Shown in pieces: positions 36,240-48,349 of a DNA stretch of 64,000 nucleotides (position 1 is the first letter of the stretch; each line of letters opens with the position of its first letter). This stretch comes from Garcia nutans (Eukaryota; Streptophyta; Magnoliopsida; Malpighiales; Euphorbiaceae): NCBI GenBank assembly GCA_947685225.1, contig CANTUV010000032.1:26171501-26235500 (forward strand), written 5' to 3'. The notes beneath the pieces were generated by a model that was given only the letters and a program-made list of their open reading frames with translations, had not been told where the DNA came from and did not search any database. The position numbers and the translations under genes were made by a program.

Positions 36240-37330
36240 TGTCAGAGACAAGGATCTTTCCATCAATAATGAGGTTCTATATTTCATGCCTTAAATGCAT
36301 ACATCAATCAGTTTCGTGACCAGGAACCTGATGGAACTGACAGAAACCCTCTGTATCAAAATTAGATGGTAAAGGATCTAACAAAGGTCAAGGGGTCAAA
36401 GGTTGTAATAACCTCTTTTTCTATAATTTGTTGAAGACCCAAGACATTGGCTTTCCTAATTCTAAAAATTGATGCTTCTTTGTTGGTTTAATTATTGCAT
36501 TCACCTTAGCATCTTTTGTCCCCCTTTGATTTTGTCCACTAGACTGATAGCCACTCTTATTACTCCATTTTCTATAGTATATGTTCTTTTCTCTTTCCCA
36601 TTCTTCCAATTGAAGACCTGCATGTAGAAGATCCTTGACATATCTTATAAGGCTCTGAGCCATTCTTTCTTAGAGGTGGGGCAAAGCGCCCTTGACTATC
36701 ATCTGTATTTGGTCTGAATCATATGGTCTTTTCTTGAGAAGGGCCGACTTATTTCTCCATCTCTTTATATAGTCAACAAAGCCCTCATTTTATCTTTGCT
36801 TAATAGATTCAACCTATATCAAGGTTATCTCCAACTTGATGTTGTACCCATATTATTGGATGAAAGCTTTATACAGCAAATCTCAGTCTTTCTAAGTACT
36901 CTCTTCTAAAGTATTAAATTAGTTTTGCACTATATGATCCAAAAAGAACATAAAATACCTTAGTAACTCTAGCAGGCTGTATAGCAGTAATGTACTGCTT
37001 AACATGTAAGTGATAATTTTCTATACCATTGTAGTTAGCAAAAGCAGGCATTTTGAACTTTTGTGGGAGATTCTTATCCTCTTCAAAAAGTTTATCAACT
37101 TTTGATGCCTTTTCAACTTTCAATATCTTTTTAAGCTTCTTTTCCAGGTCAACAATGATTTTTACCACATTAACATTTTCAGTCTTCTCTACAGACTTCT
37201 TCTCTTTCCTCCTTTTTTTTGTTAGTCTTGGTAGTATGTATCCCATTCATCATCATCCATCACTACCTTTTTATCATCAAAGGCTACCTCATATACCTTA
37301 GCATTTCCTTATCTTTCTTCTTCTTAGAAC
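36240..37330 (-). pseudogene. gag: gag pseudogene of the Ogre/Tat-like element
   Basis: Minus strand, from the right: 36914-37246 is a lysine-rich N-terminal piece followed by KFKMPAFANYNGIENYHLHV, which fits the Tat/Ogre gag pattern KF.MP.F..Y.G...P..HL. Decayed sequence continues to 36421-36663 (SLIRYVKDLLHAGLQLEEW, GKPMSWVFNKL). Further on, 36250-36420 reads FCQFHQVPGHETD, the C-x2-H-x3-GH-x4-C-like finger seen at the end of Tat-type gag, then LRHEIQNLIIDGKI-like sequence. Stops and shifts occur between the pieces. Gag alone would only build particles; replication would need pol from another element. Confidence 0.75.
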
Positions 37331-38565
37331 TGGCAAATGCCTCAACATTGTTATTTTCAAATAGGGGCCCCTTTTAACTCTTCCATCTTAGAGGTAGGGC
37401 ATCATTCACCATCTTCTAAACTTGTTCAAGATCCATTTCTTTTGGTGTAAAGTTGGCTAAATTCTCACTGGACTCTAAGTAAGTCGGGTTGTTGTAAGCT
37501 CTTGAACTATTATACTCCAAATCTGTGAGCCAGAAAGGATCAATACAATCAAACAAAAAGGCTTATAATGTTCCTTTCAGCCTTATATCTTCTACACAAG
37601 AATGGCAAGCCTCTTTCCTAGGTATATGGCCAACAAAACACTAATAGGGAATATTTTATTTTTGAAAGATCCACTCAGACAGATTAACCAATAGTTGTAT
37701 TTTCAAATATAGAAGTCAGTCCATGATAACTCCCATTAATTAAGCCTTAATCCATTGGATTAATTGAAAAATAGCCTTTTTTTGCTATATCCTTGTAAAA
37801 GTAAATTAAAGGGTTTATCATAAATAGATTTATCATTTGGAAAAGCAGCTAATGATTCATGTCACAAACAAGCACATGACTAATAAGTCTTAGTACAGAT
37901 CAGGCCCACAATTAATTTTAATATTTTATAATTGACCCAACTAGTTGCAAACACATTTAAAAAAAGATTGTAATAAAAGTTTGAATTTAGGTCATGAAGT
38001 GAAAAACAGTCTTGAGCCCATCTTTGAAAATATTTCCAAGCACATTGTAAAAAGGTTTGTTTAGAAAAAATAATTTTGGGCTTTATGTTTGGGCCATGAG
38101 GTAGAAAATAATTTTTGACCCATCTTAAAAACTTTTTATGTCCATAGTCCATCTTTGAAAATAACTTTGGTCTCTTGGGATTAAAAGAATAAAGTTGTTT
38201 TGGGCTCACACCATAATTAGGTCATATTAGGAAAGAATAAACCAAATAGGCTATAATCCAAATCAAGATATGATAATCATAGTCAAACAACAAGTGTTTA
38301 AGGTAAACCTAAGGAAAGTTACTAGGCCAACTACATGGGCTTTAGTCTTTGGGTTGAAAAGCTTAGGTTTCAAAGCAAGCATATACCAAAAGGTAAAAGA
38401 GTGGTTATGCAGTACTTGATCTACATATCTTAAGTGAAAGTATGGTATCCCTTACACACACATAACATGGGGTATATAGGGCATGCTGACTCAATGATGC
38501 AATGAATAATATCATAATAAGAAAGAATAAAATAATATAAAAACCAACATAATCAACTTCTCTTA
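37331..38565 (-). other. 5' leader region of the Ogre/Tat-like element
   Basis: Lies between gag and the PBS. It has no clear open frame. 37890-38220 on the minus strand repeats GGGCTCAAGACTG- and TTTGGGCC-like phrases with a loose period. It may include the decayed start of gag. Confidence 0.4.
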
Positions 38566-38583
38566 TCCTTAGTGGAGTAGCCA
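38566..38583 (-). promoter_or_regulatory. primer-binding site, tRNA-Arg type
   Basis: On the minus strand TGGCTACTCCACTAAGGA follows the 5' LTR end by one base. It differs at three positions from TGGCGACTCCACTGGGGA, the PBS form expected for the Ogre/Tat lineage. It marks 38585-52862 as the 5' LTR. Confidence 0.75.
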
Positions 38584-39167
38584 CTATGAGCGAAAATTTT
38601 TGCCCCCACTTTCAGTGGAATGATTCTTGCAATTTTAGCACTGTTAGAGTCTAGGCCTTAGAGAACACGGATCTAAACCTGGAGAATAGAAGTCACCACC
38701 CGGATGGGCCGAGAAGATAGAAAAGTGTGGATGACTCGATTCTAAGGAATCTCTAACTCCTACTGGGTTTAGAAAGTTAGGTATGCATGGTGAAGGTAAG
38801 AAATGGTCCAGCACCCCCACAACTCATGGTTCATTACAACCAGCCTTATTTTCAGGTTTAAATATCATTGAATTCTTAAATTATTATGACTTTATCCCTA
38901 TTACAAATATTATTAAAATAAATATTATCATATTCTAAATCAAACAAATTAATCAAAGATGGACACTCATACAAGATGAAAATATGCCCATACAAATGTC
39001 TAAAATCCATAAAAACAAATATAAAAGGACACCTACTAAAAGGTATAAATATGTCTCTTACAATGTCCCAAAGTCTTTAAAATAAATTAGATTGTACAAA
39101 CTAAATAAATAAGACACACACATAGTGTGTAAATATGCCTTTTACACTCCCCTTTAAAAATACATGT

Positions 39168-39699
39168 TAGGGATGTTCAAAAAACCAGCGGCCTGAAAAA
39201 CTCGGCCCGGCCCGAACCCATCATAGGGTCAGCCATGGGTTCCAAAGCTATAACTCAGGTCGGGCTCGGCTTTAGGATGAAAATCCTCGGGTCGGCCCAG
39301 CCCAGCCCAGGTATTAATTTTTTTATTTTTTGGAAAGATATATTTTAATAATTTAAATTTCATATAAAATTCAAAATATTGTATATATTTTATGATATTT
39401 GGGACTTTTAAAAATTTAATCCATGAAAAATATTTTCTATATTTTATATATTTTTTTACTTAAATAATGAATTAAATAATGAAATAACTAAATATTTAAA
39501 TAATTTAGTTATCATAAATATTGATATAAGAATTTATATATTATAATAAATTTATAGGTAAATTTATTGAAATTTTTTTAAAAAATAAATTTTATCCTAA
39601 AAAATTCTTAGGGTCGGGCCACGGACTGCAAAGTGCAGCCTAAATATATTTTGGGCCAGGCTGCTGGTTGGGGTAAAACCTGGCCCAAGAACATCCCTA
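39168..39699. mobile_element. hAT MITE with TAGGGATGTTC ends
   Basis: It is 532 bp with perfect inverted ends TAGGGATGTTC/GAACATCCCTA. The 8-bp duplication is ATACATGT (39160-39167) against ATACATAT (39700-39707). It is absent from the equivalent site of the other LTR (near 27342), confirming the insertion. Next to the ends are GGCCCGGCCCGAACC-like sequences, the GC-rich subterminal pattern of this MITE type. Confidence 0.92.
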
Positions 39700-39861
39700 A
39701 TACATATAAATCTAAGAAAAAGAACAAAGCAAGAAAAAATAATACAAACTTATATGAAAATAATTGAATAATTAAAAAGAAAATAAACAAACATATTTTA
39801 ACATTAACATGTTAACGAAATATGAGGCGCAATGCATACGGTGGTCCCACTAGTCAATTAG

Positions 39862-41451
39862 TGTTATGTCTGAGCCTAGTTATCTACAAGTGCACAGGTC
39901 ATATTATGTAATAAAGTAATAAATAGAGCATCGTTCCCACAAGGAGGGTAACTCTAAGTACTAAACAATTAAACTGTTTAATATTTGAATATTAAATTTT
40001 GATTTATGATTAAACTTAAACTTATATAAATTGCTTTGAAATTAAATTTAATGACATTAAGCTTAGGGTTAAGTCACCTTTATTGATTTACTATGGATTT
40101 TCTAAAATATTAATTTAGTTCAGTTTTCCTTTGATTAATGGTTAGATTCTTCTAAATCAAGCTTTAGTCTCTCTCAAGTACTAAAACTAATATCAATTTA
40201 AACCTTACATCTACTCTCGTGATCATAAATATTTAAACCAATTCATTAAGTTTTGTGAGAATCTTAAATCTACCTCTTAAGAGTTTAACATTATCTCTAA
40301 GTGAAAAACTTGCTTAAAATTGTTATATCCTTGACTAATGTTATGTTTTCACTCTTGCTCCATTATACAACATCTCAATTCAATTAATTATTAGTCATAT
40401 AATCAAAGCATTAAAATTAAAAATAATAAAATAATTAAGGATAAACTTAGTTAATCAAATAAACATATTTCATCCTAACACGAATTCAATATAATGGACC
40501 AACCCTAAATAGAGTTTAGTTCCTCATATTTGAAATAAAAACACAACAAACATTAATTTAGAACATAAAAAAAAAAAGAGCAAACTCTAATTCTTTGGAT
40601 TGAATAAGAACTCTACTTGAATCCTTGAATCTCTTCTTTGAATCCTAATTTCACTCTTCTCTTAAAAGAAAGACTAGATTTTATACAAGTGAAATAATAA
40701 ATTTCTAATCTCACTATAATTTTCTCTTGCATCTAAACTCTAACTTGTCTATGAACTTCAATCTCACTTCAATATAAACTTTAATTCTTCAAACCATAGG
40801 AGAAAGTTTATTTATATAAAGTACTTGGAAGCTTCATGGTGGAGGCAAGTTGACAAATACTGGAATACAACTTTCTACATCTGGTTGATTCTTCAATTTT
40901 TAACTTTTTTGGCTTAAAGTCATAAATTTCAGCCCCATGGTTGTGACATATGGATGCTACGGTCATAAATTGGATTGGAATGAACTATTTTCTAGCTATA
41001 AATGGTGGCTTAGTGGACCACAGTTGTGGTGTTTGAATGCCACAATCGTGGCTTTTAAAGACAAGTTGTAAACTCTAACTTTTCTTCCTTTTCTTCACTT
41101 AGGTAGTAAGCAAATGGATCCCATAGGCTTGGCCCTCAAATGCAACAGTCGTGGCATTTGATTTCCATATTGAACTTATGTTTTTCTTCATTTTTTGATG
41201 TGGCAGACTCAAGTTGAAGTCTAGAGTCATGGCCTTGAAGAGCCATAGGCGTGGCTTTTGAATCCTCTTTATTTTTGCTTACTTTTCTTCAATTTTGTAT
41301 CACTTATCATTAAAAGCCTTGTATCTTACCTTTCCAAGCTAAAATAAAATAATTCTAAATCAAATAAACAAAATCCATTAAATTTATTTGGAAAATAATT
41401 AAAATCATGGTTAAAATTACACAAACTATTGATCAAACTTTTACTCTATCA
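39862..41451 (-). repeat. 3' LTR of the Athila-like element
   Basis: It is 1590 bp; on the plus strand TGTTATGTCTGAGCC...TTTACTCTATCA. It aligns along its length with 50213-51818, including AAGTGCACAGGTC, CCCACAAGGAGGGTAA and the dyad block at about 40930-41260 (ACCACAGTTGTGG, GCCACAATCGTGGC). Beyond its right edge, CAGAGGAGTT on the minus strand is the likely polypurine tract. Confidence 0.93.
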
Positions 41452-42660
41452 AACTCCTCTGAATTTAAATCATTGTTTGTCCTCAAGCAATTGAAGTTTT
41501 CACTATAGATTCCTTTATGTGTTGAGTTTATATGCAAAAATTTAAAAAATTAAAACTTCAGAATTTAGATCTTTATTTAGCTCCATAACTCTACTTACTT
41601 CATTCTTACCTCCTTTGCTCAAGAAATTTAATTAATTGCAATCAATTATCAAACTTTTTCTTTTAATTCAAACTTAGCTTAGTCTCATATGTATGTTTAA
41701 TTGAGCTTTCTCCACTAATAGACCTCACTAGTTCAAGAAAAATCAGGACTTTTATTGTCTTGTAAAGGGGTCTATATAAGTGAGGGCTAAAATAACACTA
41801 AATGAAATAGGTTACTTATCTGTAGCTCTTGTATATATGGAGAATCATTGGGTCTTTGCTCCTTTCTTGCCTCCTTTTTCTGCACTATGGAATTTTTTTA
41901 ATAAATAAGCATATATTTATATTTCTATAATTTTCCCCAAACTTTAAACTTAAGAGTCTCTTATAAATTTTAAAGGAGATTTTCTATATTATTCCTCTAT
42001 AATTGTGCAATTCTATTTTGAGAAACTTTTCAAAAAGATAATTAACCTTTAAAAGGGTAGTTGTTTTAGTTATTTCAATCAAGGAAAAACTCAAGCTAAG
42101 ATTTATTTTTAGGTTCGAAGGAGAAAACTAGGAGCACTGTTAAAATTGGTGGATGTAAGATTTTAGCTCAACAAACAATACCTAAATCATTTTTTCCTCT
42201 ACTCGGCAAGATTCAATTTCGCTTTAAAAGCTTTTTTAAACATATTCTAGGCCTAGGCAGAAAATAATATAAAAGAATATAATTTTTTAAAATATTTAAT
42301 AACTAATCACTTTTAATTAAATTCAATAGCTCATTTGGTTAAAAATCTATAAAATATAGTTATTTTACCAAATTTTGACCTTAAATTTTAAAAATTTTAA
42401 TTGAAAAATTTTAACACAAAAAATCACATATATGAAATCTATTGTGAACTCAATAATAATTAATATATTTCATTCATACAAATCACATATAAAATCAATA
42501 TAAACCAATATTTACCATACACAATGTATAATAAAGATTCATAATAAAACCATAAGTTTAAATATTCTAAAGATGTAAAATAAAATATCCATAAGAAAAT
42601 TAAAACCAAAGTACCATAAGAGTTGAAATATTCTTCAATGAAGTTGAGAGAAAACTCCCC
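41452..42660 (-). other. 3' untranslated part of the Athila-like element
   Basis: No coding signature was found between the ORF at 42661-43957 and the 3' LTR. The sequence is AT-rich. The sentence-like TCAATTGCTTGAGGACAAAC (minus strand, near 41475-41495) just upstream of the polypurine tract recalls the CTTGAGGACAAGC motif common at this place in Athila-type elements and also present near 62945. Confidence 0.6.
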
Positions 42661-43957
42661 CAAACATTAAACACCACTACCCTCAGTGGTCACCATAACC
42701 ATCATGATCACCAGGTAGAAGGGGATGTTGTGGAGGTGGGTTGTACAATCCAAACTGGGTGAAAAAGATGTTGATCTGCTTACATAGTCCAGACATCTAA
42801 GTAGAGCCATGACCTCTTGCTCTACACCTTCAAATCTCTACTCTAGGTTGTCAAATTCTTTCTTTCAAGCTTCATTCCTATGATTCATTTCATTCACAAA
42901 ATCATTAAGCCTGTTAGAAATATAATCAAATGTGTTTGGTGAAGCAAAAGGACCATATTCAGAAGGGCGGGGAGGAGAATGATGTTGCTGTGTAGGTTCC
43001 TAAAATTCATCTCTTTCTTTAAAAAGTTCATCTTCATCAATATTAATATCTGTATCAGGTGGTCCTAAAACTACATACCATCTTCTCTGGTAATCTCATG
43101 GTCGGAATAGTATCCATATCAATTGTTGTCTTACCCAGTACAGGTGTAAGATGATCACTGCTAATATCTTGGTACTCAGCAATTTTGGTGATCATACCTC
43201 CAATAATAATTTTTTCTATTTGTTTAACTACCTCACGTCGTTTGGCAAACCAAAAATTGAAATTGACATAGGACAATAAAAGAAATGTAATTCAAGTTCA
43301 CAGTGCCTTGACTCTCACCTCTGCCAAAAATGGTATTGGCTAAGACAACATGGATATATCTATAAAAAAGGTTTGTAAAATTAGAAGCCTTAGAGATTTT
43401 GCTATTAAATCTACCCAATTCTCCTAATCTAGTCCAAGTCTCCTTTTAATCAAATCCCTCAGTCTCATACTAGTGTCTTAAAGTTCAACTAAACCAATAG
43501 TATGCCCAAATCCAATCATAGTCCAATTACAATTCCTATTGGCTAGTCTAAATTCCACCCTTCTATTATGTGCATTATTACTATCTGGTGGAATAAATCT
43601 AAATGCACTTAAGAATTCAAGAATTAATTCAGTATATATGGGAAAATGCATAAAAGCAAAAATGATCAATTGCATATCAAAAAATATTTTCAATAGCAAA
43701 TCATTCCATCCTAATTTTCTAATCACACTTCCATCAATAAATCTAGATGGAATAATTTTTCTAGTACTGAGTTCATGGTACCTCTTTCGCTCAATTTCAT
43801 CACAGAAATAAATTTGTGAGTACATGTTTGGCCATTGAGGAGGTGATGATAAAGGTGGAGATAGAGTTGATGATGAAGATGATTCCACTTGTCTCTTCCT
43901 TTTTGAGCTTTCTCCTCTTGATTTCTTGGCTAGAGTCTTGCTTTTAGGCATTTTCAT
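42661..43957 (-). pseudogene. ATHILA ORF-1-like (env-position) pseudogene
   Basis: ATG at 43957 starts 159 codons: a basic, serine-rich leader, then RYHELSTRKIIPSRFID and ELILEFLSAFRFIPPD, which match the ATHILA ORF-1 family pattern of a conserved domain downstream of pol. After a stop the homologous reading continues at 43233-43418 and 43055-43276 (FAKRREVVKQIEKIIIGGMI). A helical C-terminal piece follows to about 42665. The ORF sits where an envelope gene would be and its function is unknown; no signal peptide or membrane anchor was seen. At least two stops and a frameshift break it. Confidence 0.75.
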
Positions 43958-44099
43958 TTTTACTTTGATGAAAATTGATGAAGTTTGAGTGAAAATAGAG
44001 TAAAAAGGGTTGATTTGGTCGTGGGTTGAGGGGTTAGGGTCATAGTATTTGAAAATGGGTGGCTAGAATTTGTAAAAGTGAGGAGAGAGAGAAAATAAG

Positions 44100-44455
44100 A
44101 CGCTTATATAGCATCAAGTATGCCACAGTCATGGCCCTATGTACCACAGTTGTGGTCTTGTTTTGACTAGTCAAAGGCTCTTTTAAAATAGTTTTGATAG
44201 TTCTGAAGTGACAACCACAGCCATGGCTCTTGGATAGCCACAGTCGTGGGATCTGTTTTGTTGTGGCCAGTTTATTCTTTGAGGTTGGATAGATGCAATT
44301 GCAATCCCACGACCGTAGGCATGTTGAGCCATGGTCATGGAATTGATATTGCCACTACTACTTCAAACTTTTTTGCTTCTCCTCCATTTTTATAGTTTCA
44401 AAATGAATCTCATGACCATGGTGTTGATTGTCCACAGTCGTGGCTCCCATATTTC
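44100..44455. repeat. dyad-motif block between INT and the extra ORF
   Basis: Contains GCCACAGTCATGGC, ACCACAGTTGTGG, GCCACAGTCGTGGG, CCCACGACCGTAGG and CCACAGTCGTGGC within 350 bp of noncoding sequence. The same motif type is in this element's LTRs and in the unrelated LTR at 33742-33872. Confidence 0.7.
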
Positions 44456-44639
44456 TTGGTTTTCTTATGGTTTTCAACTTCAAATTACCTAAACAACAAA
44501 TTTAAATTAACATTAATTAAAATACTTAAAAGAAACGCAATCCAAACTAACAAAAATATAAAATTAATTGGGTTACCTCCCAACAAGCGTTATGATTATA
44601 GTCGATAGCTCAATTATCTCTGCTTGAATGTTTATTTGT

Positions 44640-45960
44640 TAAAGCGATAAACACCTCCAATGTCTATCAGATCACCAACAAAATAGGGTTTCAAACGTTG
44701 GCCATTCACTTTGAAGGTTTCTACTCCTTGATTTTGTATGTCCACCACACCATAAGGATAAATAATTCACAACTTTAAATGGTCCTAACCAATGAGATTT
44801 AAGCTTTTCTAGAAAAAGCTACAACCTTAAATTGTACAATAAAACTTGTTATCTCTCATAAAATTACTTGGATTGGATAAATTTATCATGTCATGATTTA
44901 GTTCTTTCTTTATAAATATTGGTATTTTCATAAGCTTGAAACCTAATTTCATCTAAGTCATTTAATTGCAAAAGTCATTTTTGTCCGATTATGTTTAAGT
45001 CCATGTTCAGTTGTTTAATAGCCCAATATACTTTGTGTTCTAACTCAATTGGTAATTGGCATGTTTTTCAAAAAATAAATTGGTAAGGCGGCATACCAAC
45101 GGAGTTTCAAATGTGGTTCTATTAGCCCAAAGTGCATCTTCCAATATAGTAGACTAGTTTTTTCTTAAAGTGCTAGCTGTTTTCTTCAAAATCCATTTAA
45201 TCTCCCTGTTAGATATTTCTACTGGTCCACTAGTTTAAGGGCGATAAGTTGTTACACCGTATGGTGTACTCTATATTTCTAAAGAATAGAATCAAAACTG
45301 TTATTGCAAAAATGAGTACCACCATCACTGATCATAGCCCTAGAAACTCTTAATCTCATGAGAATATTCTTTTTGATAAATTTAGTCACCACTTTTGAGT
45401 CACTTGTTGGACTTGAAACTGCTTCAACCCATTTAGACACAAAATCTACAACCACTAAAATATATTGATTATTGAATTATGGTGAAAATGGTCCCAAAAA
45501 GTCAATTTTCAAACATCAAATATTTCAACTTCAAAGATTAAATTAAGTGGCATGTCTTGTATTTTTGAAATATTCCCAGGTCGTTGACATCAATCACATG
45601 ACTGAACAAAAATCTTTTCATCTTTGTACATAGTTGGCTAGAAAAATTATGATTGTCAAATTTTAGCAACTATCTTAGAAGTGCTAGAATGACCTGCACA
45701 TTCTTTTGAATGACAAAATTCTAAGGTACCTCTTATCTCCTCTTTTGGTACACATATACGAATCATTCCATCCCCACAATACTTAAATAATAGAGGTTCC
45801 TCCCACATATAATGTTTAACATCGGCAAGAAATTTTTTCCTTTGGGCATAAGTTATTTTCGATGGAAGAACACCACCTACCAAATAATTAATAAAGTCAG
45901 CACATCAGGGGATATAAGCTTTAACAGAGAAAAGTTGTTCATTAAGGAATGATTCATTGA
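44640..45960 (-). pseudogene. integrase pseudogene of the Athila-like element
   Basis: Minus strand. The N-terminal zinc-finger part is at 45656-45883 (IRICVPKEEIRGTLEFCHSK, CAGHSSTSKIVAKI). The catalytic core follows with stops, and the C-terminal beta-rich part near 44690-44800 retains phrases fitting the Athila pattern ending before KVNGQRLKPY. Integrase would insert element DNA in the nucleus. The core is too broken to confirm the D,D-35-E triad. Confidence 0.75.
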
Positions 45961-45979
45961 TGGGCATTGTATCTTTATC

Positions 45980-47260
45980 CATTTATTTCTACAATCTTGA
46001 AAGGTGATCTACAACTAGATTTTTAGCTCCTTTTTTATCCTTAATTTCAAGATCAAATTCTTGAAAAAGCAAAATCAACCTTGGTTTAGCTTCTTTCTTG
46101 CTTATAAGATATTTAATTGTTGCATGGTCAGTATAAATAATAGCTCTATAACCTAAAATATAGGACATAAATTTATCAAGAGCAGAAACTATAGCAAGCA
46201 TTTCTTTCTCTATCATAGCATAATTAATTTGAGTGTCATCAAGGGTTCAGCTTACACAGTAAATGACATGAATTTTCTTATCCTTCTTTTGACTAAAAAT
46301 AGTTCTAATTGCATAATCACTAGCATCACACATAAGCTTAAATGGTAAAGACCAACTGGTGATTAGATAATAGGAGTTGTTGTAAGAGCTACTTTTAATA
46401 TGTTAAAAGTAATTACACATTCATTAGAAAAATTAAAAACAACAACTTTATTTAATAATTCACATAAGCATTTAGTAATTTTTGAAAAATCTTTTATAGA
46501 ATGCCTGTAAAACCTTTTATATCCTAAGAAATTGTGAACTCCTTTAACATTGGTTGGTGGTGGTAGCTTTTCAATAACTTCAATTTTTGCTCTATCCACT
46601 TCAACTCCTTCTTTAGAAACCATATGTCCAAGGATAATTTCTTCTTATACCATAAAATGGCATTTTTCCCAATTAAGAACAAGGTTCATTTCTTCACATA
46701 TTTTAAGTACCTGTTCCAAATATTGTAAACAGTTATCAAAAGTGAAACTATAAATAGTAAAATTATCCATAAAAATTTCAACAATTGATTCGATAATATA
46801 AAAAAATATGGCCATCATGCATCTTTAAAAGGTTGCTGGCGCATTGCATTGTCCAAAAGGTATTCGGTGATAGGTGAAAGTTCCACATGGACATGTGAAT
46901 ATTGTCTTCTCTTGATCTTCTTGTGCTATAGGAATTTGAAAATACCTGAATATCCATCTAATAAGCAAAAATAAGCATTACCTACAAGTCTTTCAAGCAT
47001 TTGATCAATGAATGGTAAAGGAAAATGATCCTTATAGGTAGCTTTATTCAATTTCTTATAATTTATACAAACATGCCATCCAGTGACTTTCCTGGAGGGA
47101 ATTAATTCATGATTTTCATTTGTTATAACAATCATTCCTCCCTTTTTAGGAACTATATATATAGGACTTACCCAAGAACTGTCAGAAATTGGATAGATTA
47201 TTCATGCATCTAATAGCTTTGTCACTTCTGCTTTTACTACCTCTTTCATATTTGGATTTA
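45980..47260 (-). pseudogene. RT and RNase H pseudogene, Athila-like
   Basis: Minus strand. RT lies at about 46620-47260: SDSSWVSPIYIV, RVCINYKKLNKAT-like with a changed residue, HFPLPFIDQMLERL, CPCGTFTYHRIPFG and then FMDNFTIYS, in which the second Asp of the catalytic (F/Y)xDD motif has become Asn. The connection domain is at 46363-46623 (FLGYKRFYRHSIKDFSKI). RNase H at 45989-46216 carries IYTDHATIKYL and the final VDHLSRL. Loss of the catalytic Asp alone would inactivate the enzyme. Confidence 0.88.
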
Positions 47261-47635
47261 ATCTCCTTTGGTGATCTATCACAGGTTTATATTCTTCTTC
47301 CAATAAAATCCTACACATACATATTGATGACTAATTCTTTTAACATTAGATATAGTCCAACCTATTGCCTTTTTGTATTTTCTTATCAAATCTAAGGTTT
47401 GACTCAACTGATTTTCAGACAAATTAGCATTAATAATAATAGACAAAGTATTATTGGATTCAAGAAATGCATACCTGAGATGGTTGGAAAGTGGCTTTAA
47501 TTCTAATTTCGGAGCTTTTTCAATAGAAGAAGGAGGTAGGATTTTACCTTTTTTGACTGGTTCAAATTTTTGAAAGTATAGGAGTGGAGTTGTTTATAAT
47601 ACTGAAGCATATGCAGCAACTTTCTTATTTTCATC

Positions 47636-48115
47636 TTATGGTGTAGAACTTTGTGCAAGATAAGTTTCTAAAGAATTTTCAATTTTTTGCTCATAAAAAT
47701 GTTGCACATATTTATCTATGACATTAACTTTAAAATAGTCATCAAGAAATGCAGGATATCTGGCTACTTTTGTCAAGTTAAATTTCACTTTTTCCTCTCC
47801 TACATGTAAGGTAAGTTTTTCTCTACGAACATCAATCATAGCTCTAGCCGTAGCTAAGAATGACCTTCCTAAGATAAGTGAAATTTCTATATCGTCGTCC
47901 ATTTCTGGAATCACAAAGTCAACCGAAATATAGAGTTTATATCCACTATTACAAGGACATCCTTGTCCACTCCTACATGATATTTTATTAAACGATCAAC
48001 TAACTGAAGAGACATCTTTATTGGTTGGAGATGTGTAAAGCCAAGCTTCCTGTAAATAGAACTAGGCATTAGACTGACACTAGCACCTAAATCACATAAA
48101 GCTATGTAGAAATCT
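47636..48115 (-). pseudogene. protease pseudogene of the Athila-like element
   Basis: Minus strand: the active-site region ALCDLGASVSLMPSSIYRKL is at about 48040-48110, with Asp-Leu-Gly in place of Asp-Thr-Gly, a form common in Athila proteases. The downstream half (EISLILGRSFLATARAMIDV) lies at 47636-47914. A stop separates the two. The protease would process Gag-Pol. Confidence 0.8.
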
Positions 48116-48349
48116 GCTTCATTAATAGTACAAGAAAAAGAAAAACTCTCCCTAGATCTTTTAATTTTGAAGGAGTTTAATTTGAATCACTGCACCGCAT
48201 TCTTTTGTAAGTGTACTTTTTGCATTCTAGCTTCCTTTTATTAAATAGTAACACTTTAAGAAACTTCACATAAGTGGGCATCTATGCAAGTGCTTCTGCA
48301 AAAGGAATATTAATGTAAAGTAGTTTAAATATTTTTAAAAATTTTTCAT

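Noticed and set aside
39600..39790. 60-residue minus-strand open frame
   Set aside because: It overlaps the end of a MITE and its insertion joint and cannot be an ancestral gene.
43539..43811. 90-residue plus-strand open frame
   Set aside because: It is antisense to the ATHILA ORF-1-like pseudogene, which has recognisable family motifs.
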